Source of the DNA: Qipengyuania aestuarii | Lineage (GTDB): Bacteria; Pseudomonadota; Alphaproteobacteria; Sphingomonadales; Sphingomonadaceae | NCBI RefSeq assembly: GCF_019711535.1 | Contig: NZ_JAIGNP010000001.1 | Span: forward strand, 310,001 to 374,000 | Length of the DNA: 64,000 nt | Reading direction: 5' to 3' | Part shown: piece by piece, positions 60,222-64,000 of the stretch | Layout of the letters: each line of letters begins with the position of its first letter | How positions within the stretch are numbered: position 1 is the first letter of the stretch | The notes under the pieces: model-generated | Seen by the model: only the letters and a program-made list of their open reading frames with translations | Database searches by the model: none | Told to the model about the DNA's origin: nothing | Made by a program: the position numbers and the translations under genes

Positions 60222-61358
60222 ATGAGCAAAACGCAGCGCATGCCCGCCATCGAAACCATCGGCACCAACCCAACGATATTATGGGGCCTGTCGATGGAGG
60301 AACGGCATCGCAGGATCGGCGCAGCAAATGGCTACGACGGTTCGGCCGGGGATGCAGTCCTGCTAGTCAATGCGGCTTATGTGGCCGATCCGGCCTGGGT
60401 CCGTCACTTGGCCGCCAATCCCGGTCTCGTCCTTACCATCGACGGGACGCCGGCGCTCGCGCACGCCGTGGACCAGCCTTCAGCCGAAGCGCTGCGCCAA
60501 GCAATGCGGTCCGGTTCGGCAGTGCCGGAAGGCCTGGACCTGACTGTCTATCGCTACGAAGATGGCCCGACGATCGAGAACAAGCAGCTGCGAAAACGGG
60601 AGACGCCTTTCCTCGCCGAACTGCAGCCGCAGACGCTCAAAAGCATCGAACGCGCGAGCTATTTCGGCGCCTACAAAGGCGTAACGGATGTTTTGACCAA
60701 GTACCTCTGGCCGGAATGGGCGCTATTCCTGACCCGTATCGCGGCCAGGATCGGCATGACACCGAATATGGTGACCGCAATCGGCGCGATCCTGTGCGTC
60801 GCTGCGACAGTGGCGTTCGCTTTCGGTCATTATTGGGCCGGGATCGCGATGGGGCTGGTTTTCATGGTGCTCGACACCGTGGACGGAAAGCTTGCGCGCT
60901 GCACGATCACCTCCAGCTGGTGGGGCAATATCTTCGACCACGGCATCGATCTGGTCCACCCACCTTTCTGGTGGTGGTTCTGGGCAACCGGCCTCGTCTA
61001 TTGGGGCCTCGCGCTGGATAGCACCACCTTCTGGTGGGTGCAGGGAGCAATTCAGGGCGGCTATGTCTTGCAACGCCTGATCGAGGGCGTCTTCATGCGC
61101 CGCAACGGCATGATGCATATCCATGTCTGGCGACCGTTCGACAGCTGGTTCAGGCTCATCACCGCGCGGCGAAATCCGAATATGGTCATTCTGTTCGTAT
61201 CGCTGCTGTTTGCCCGGCCCGACCTCGGCATCATTGCCGTCGCGTGGTGGACGGTCATTTCGCTTGCCGTCCATACAGTCCAGCTGGTTCAGGCGGAGAT
61301 CGCACGGGCGCGCAAGGGCGATCAGTTGACCAGCTGGCTTGCAGGAGATGAAGCATGA
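60222..61358 (+). CDS. CDP-alcohol phosphotransferase with an extra N-terminal domain
   Basis: Integral membrane enzyme that moves a phospho-alcohol group from a CDP carrier. The complete motif D-x2-DG-x2-AR-x8-G-x3-D-x3-D is present from Asp218 to Asp243 (DTVDGKLAR, then GNIFDHGID). Membrane helices span about 165-350. The first 150 residues are soluble, contain VLLVNAAYVADPAWVRHLA and LTIDGTPALAHAV, and look like a shortened nucleotidyltransferase-like domain. ATG 60222 starts MSKTQRMPAIETIG. The gene overlaps the HIT gene by 4 bases. Product could be a phospholipid or a lipid-linked polyol phosphate. Confidence 0.88.
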   Translation: MSKTQRMPAIETIGTNPTILWGLSMEERHRRIGAANGYDGSAGDAVLLVNAAYVADPAWVRHLAANPGLVLTIDGTPALAHAVDQPSAEALRQAMRSGSAVPEGLDLTVYRYEDGPTIENKQLRKRETPFLAELQPQTLKSIERASYFGAYKGVTDVLTKYLWPEWALFLTRIAARIGMTPNMVTAIGAILCVAATVAFAFGHYWAGIAMGLVFMVLDTVDGKLARCTITSSWWGNIFDHGIDLVHPPFWWWFWATGLVYWGLALDSTTFWWVQGAIQGGYVLQRLIEGVFMRRNGMMHIHVWRPFDSWFRLITARRNPNMVILFVSLLFARPDLGIIAVAWWTVISLAVHTVQLVQAEIARARKGDQLTSWLAGDEA

Positions 61359-61783
61359 ACGAGACGATCGAAAAATTCGGCTATCCGGCCACCTTGCTGC
61401 GCGAACTGGACCACTGGGTCATCCTGCTGCGCCCTTCCCAGCCCACGCTGGGCAGCCTGGTGCTTGCCGCGAAATCGGACGCCACCGATTTTTCCGGCCT
61501 TCCCCCGGAAGCGCATGCGGAACTCACGCAGGCAACACGGCTGATAGAGACCGCGCTCAAGTCGTTCGTCGATTATGCGAAGATCAACTATCTCATGTTG
61601 ATGATGGTCGATCCGCAGGTCCATTTCCACGTCATCCCGCGCTATGAGGGGCACCGTGAATTCAACAGCGTAGCGTTCGAAGACGCAGGCTGGCCCAAGC
61701 TGCCCGACCTCGGCAGTGCACATTCGCTAGGCGCGGATGAAGTGGACCTGCTCAAGGCAGAACTCACCCCACTCTTCAGCTGA
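61355..61783 (+). CDS. HIT-family protein
   Basis: 142 residues of the histidine-triad fold, which hydrolyses or transfers nucleoside phosphates. The motif reads QVHFHVIPRY (Gln88, His90, His92): the first triad His is Gln, while the nucleophilic middle His and the last His remain, a variant that also occurs in other HIT proteins. Tight coupling (ATGA) to the CDP-alcohol phosphotransferase suggests it acts on a CDP- or NMP-linked intermediate of the same pathway. Its stop abuts the stop of the convergent cytidylyltransferase gene. Confidence 0.85.
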   Translation: MNETIEKFGYPATLLRELDHWVILLRPSQPTLGSLVLAAKSDATDFSGLPPEAHAELTQATRLIETALKSFVDYAKINYLMLMMVDPQVHFHVIPRYEGHREFNSVAFEDAGWPKLPDLGSAHSLGADEVDLLKAELTPLFS

Positions 61784-62530
61784 TCAGCCTTCCTTGGCCC
61801 AGCGATCGGTCAGTTCGGTCGCGGTCTCGATATCGTTCGAGAAATCGACTTCGGCCCAGTCCATGCCTTCGATGGATTTGGTGCCGACCTTGCCGCTGTC
61901 CGCGATCATGTCGATCACTTTGAGATACCAGTGATTGACGCCGTCGGGCGTCCGCATCGTCTGGCGTACGGTTTCGCGGAACAGCTCCACCCCTTCGCCG
62001 CGAAAGGCGAGGAAACCGATGGATTCCGCATTGCTGACTTCAGCCGTCAGCGTCTTGCCGATGCGCGCAAGCCGGCCATTCTGGCCCCGGCTCACCTTCA
62101 TGTCGTCACTATCGTAAGCGGGCTTCACATCCACCGTGACCGCGATCGGCCAGTCGCTGCCTTCCTGCACCCGCCGCACGATGTCTTCCGAAACCAGTGT
62201 ATCGCCATTGAGGATGAGGAAGTCGCCTTTCATCCGCTCGCGCACGATCCAGCACGAGCCGAGATTGTCGGCAACCTTGAAGAAGGGGTTGAAATGGCAA
62301 GTGATTTCCACCCTAGGATCGTCGATTCGGGCGACATGCTCTTCGACCTGATCGGTCATGAAACCGGTGACGACGTCGATCCGCTTCACCCCCGCACGGG
62401 CCAGCATTTCGACCTGCCATTCAATGAGGGATTTACCCGAAAAATCGATCAGGCATTTGGGACGTTCGGCAGTCAGCGGCAGCAGGCGCGAGCCCTGCCC
62501 TGCGCTCAGGAGGATGGCATGTTCTATCAT
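61784..62530 (-). CDS. LicC-like sugar/alcohol-phosphate cytidylyltransferase
   Basis: 248 residues. LLSAGQGSRLLPLTAERPKCLIDFSG (shown in parts: GxGxR at 11-15 and Lys25) is the NTP-binding signature. ILNGDTLVS (Asp110) and MDWAEVDFSNDIETA supply metal ligands. HFNPFFKVADNLGSCWIV strongly resembles the phosphocholine cytidylyltransferase branch, in which a CDP-alcohol is made from CTP. It would be a natural supplier for the phosphotransferase at 60222. It is divergent from the flippase across 107 bases. Confidence 0.86.
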   Translation of the reverse strand: MIEHAILLSAGQGSRLLPLTAERPKCLIDFSGKSLIEWQVEMLARAGVKRIDVVTGFMTDQVEEHVARIDDPRVEITCHFNPFFKVADNLGSCWIVRERMKGDFLILNGDTLVSEDIVRRVQEGSDWPIAVTVDVKPAYDSDDMKVSRGQNGRLARIGKTLTAEVSNAESIGFLAFRGEGVELFRETVRQTMRTPDGVNHWYLKVIDMIADSGKVGTKSIEGMDWAEVDFSNDIETATELTDRWAKEG

Positions 62531-62637
62531 GCGGGGCGCCTTAATCGCACAAACTGCCTACTGCAACGCCGTGCTGGTCGCTGCCGGGGCCAGGCAAGCT
62601 TGCGCAGGCGCCAACGCTCGTCCAAAGCGCGCGCCAG

Positions 62638-63987
62638 ATGGACGACTCCGTAGTTACCCACGATCAGCCGCGTTCGCTCATGGCGCGGATGCTGACGAAT
62701 GTAGCCTGGCTCATTGGCGGCAAAGGCTTCGGGGCCGTCTGCTCACTGGCGTATCTGGCAATCCTCACGCGTTCGCTGGGTCTGAAGGATTTCGGACATT
62801 TCGCGCTGATATTCGGCACGTCCCAGGCCCTGATCGCCCTCGCCGGGTTTCAGACCTGGCGTACGGTGGTGCGCTTCGGCGTGAAGCATATTCACACGGA
62901 AAACTGGGGCGCGTTCGGGCGGCTCAGCATGATGAGCTTCGTCTTCGACGTCTTCGGGGCCCTGGCCGGGTGTCTCGTCGCGTATGTTGCCTTTTACCAT
63001 TTCGCTGCGGAGCTCAGCCTCAATCCGCGGCTGATAGATACCGCGTTCTGGTTCAATGTCGCGGCACTCTGGGCGCTCGTTTCCACGCCTACCGGCATAG
63101 TCCGCGCGCTCGATCGCTTCGATGTGGCCGTTTATGTCGAGGCGCTGGTGCCTGCGCTGCGCCTGATTGCAGCGGGTGTGATCGCCTTTGCCGGACCCAG
63201 CCTGGCTCTCTTTCTGGTGGCCTGGGCCGTCATCGATCTGATCGAAGCCGCGGTCTACTGGATCGTGGCTCGCAGGCTCAGCCCCCAAGCGATCCGGCTG
63301 AAATATCTGCCGACGGCATTCAGGGCCCGGCATGAAAATCCCGGCCTCGTCCACTTCTTTGGAATAACTTACCTAGGGGCCACGCTCGATGCGATATTCA
63401 AGCACGGTCCGCTTCTGGCCGTAGGCTATTTCGTCGGCACGAGTGCAGCAGGCCTCTACCGCCTCGCCCACCAGCTTGCTCAGGGCTTATCCAAACTCTC
63501 CGCTCTACTGAGCCGCGCAGCCTACGCCCAGATTGCCCGCGCAAGCGTGGCTTCGGCGGCCGACGAGTTTCGCAGGCTCGCGGCGCAAACGACCAAGCTC
63601 GCGGCGATTGGCGGCGCGATCGTCGTGGTGGCCGCAGCGACCATCGGCGGACAGATTCTTGCACTTCTCGGCGGCGAGGAATTCCGCAATGGATATACGA
63701 TCCTGCTACCGCTCGTCATCGTGTCGAGCATCGAGCTTGCAGGCGTGGCTTTCGAGCCGGTCCTCCATTCGACCGGGCGGGCGCGGCTATCGCTGATCGC
63801 CCGTGCCATCACGGTCGCGACGGCGGCAATCTGCATTGCACTCGTGGTCAACACCTATGCCGAACAAGGCATTGCGTGGTCGCTCGTCGTCGGGGCAACG
63901 GTGGGCTATCTGGTGATGGGAGCGATGGCCTTCGTCGCGCTTCGCCGGGCCCATTCGATCGACATCCACGCCGATCCCGAAATCTAG
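62638..63987 (+). CDS. Wzx-like flippase / polysaccharide-biosynthesis membrane protein
   Basis: 449 residues with about 12-14 membrane helices of the MATE-like polysaccharide transporter superfamily. LTNVAWLIGGKGFGAVCSLAYLAILTRSLG is the first helix pair typical of O-antigen and capsule flippases, followed by the conserved YGxYRLA-like segment AAGLYRLAHQLAQGLSKLS. It probably moves a lipid-linked glycan or lipid across the inner membrane. ATG 62638 has no good ribosome site; ATG 62680 (MARMLTNVAWL) is an alternative start. The window ends 13 bases after its stop. Confidence 0.85.
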   Translation: MDDSVVTHDQPRSLMARMLTNVAWLIGGKGFGAVCSLAYLAILTRSLGLKDFGHFALIFGTSQALIALAGFQTWRTVVRFGVKHIHTENWGAFGRLSMMSFVFDVFGALAGCLVAYVAFYHFAAELSLNPRLIDTAFWFNVAALWALVSTPTGIVRALDRFDVAVYVEALVPALRLIAAGVIAFAGPSLALFLVAWAVIDLIEAAVYWIVARRLSPQAIRLKYLPTAFRARHENPGLVHFFGITYLGATLDAIFKHGPLLAVGYFVGTSAAGLYRLAHQLAQGLSKLSALLSRAAYAQIARASVASAADEFRRLAAQTTKLAAIGGAIVVVAAATIGGQILALLGGEEFRNGYTILLPLVIVSSIELAGVAFEPVLHSTGRARLSLIARAITVATAAICIALVVNTYAEQGIAWSLVVGATVGYLVMGAMAFVALRRAHSIDIHADPEI

Positions 63988-64000
63988 CCCTGCGGCGCGA

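Noticed and set aside
62358..63335. 325-codon open frame overlapping the cytidylyltransferase and the flippase
   Set aside because: Arg/Ala/Gly-rich translation out of frame with two well-supported genes.

Overview
The window looks like a chromosomal core region of an alphaproteobacterium of the order Sphingomonadales, most likely in or near Erythrobacteraceae. I infer this from gene order and protein character (trpGDC-moaC-lexA-comEC-gltX-gltA; amidase-PBP1a-prfB divergent from rne; an alphaproteobacterial GTTC-N7-GTTC LexA box), not from a search. Base composition is high in G+C. I see no rRNA, tRNA, CRISPR array, insertion sequence or prophage. The only gap above 300 bases without a gene is the rne leader (55976-56415).

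Layout. 1-2031 (minus): tpiA, secG and the 5' part of pyrG, which runs off the left edge. 2251-10409 (plus): a PpiD-like periplasmic foldase, then a tryptophan operon. trpE is separated from trpGDC by three tightly coupled genes: a phosphodiester-glycosidase lipoprotein, a prolyl aminopeptidase and a YcxB-like membrane protein. A small intrinsic terminator follows trpC. 10543-17024: moaC, SOS-regulated lexA, convergent comEC, then gltX-gltA and a two-helix membrane protein. 17046-22552: a histidine-kinase-like protein without the phosphoacceptor histidine, an unrecognised membrane protein that may be a degenerate nucleotidyltransferase/CDP-alcohol-transferase fusion, and an 874-residue membrane-anchored coiled-coil protein.

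22556-41287 (minus) is one long run with nuoA to nuoN of respiratory complex I, then birA, coaX, an RNase J gene and a DUF1467 gene. Two extra genes are embedded: a lipoprotein between nuoC and nuoD, and a 47-residue membrane peptide between nuoE and nuoF. NuoC has a long low-complexity basic tail. 41457-49176 is accessory metabolism and sensing: YbjN-like protein, coniferyl-aldehyde-type dehydrogenase, thiolase, lipoprotein, SH3 protein, 2-hydroxyacid dehydrogenase, NTF2-like protein, a cytosolic double-PAS chemoreceptor and an alpha/beta hydrolase. 49178-55975 (minus) holds an amidase, PBP1a, RF2, a methyltransferase with a lipoprotein signal and a nitronate-monooxygenase-like protein with a four-cysteine tail. 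rne (56416-59166) points the other way.

59295-63987 is the best candidate for a little-described system: a MobA-like nucleotidyltransferase, a CDP-alcohol phosphotransferase with an extra N-terminal domain, a HIT protein, a LicC-like cytidylyltransferase and a Wzx-type flippase. Together they suggest making, attaching and exporting a CDP-activated alcohol-phosphate head group, on a lipid or a surface glycan. Substrates cannot be read from sequence.
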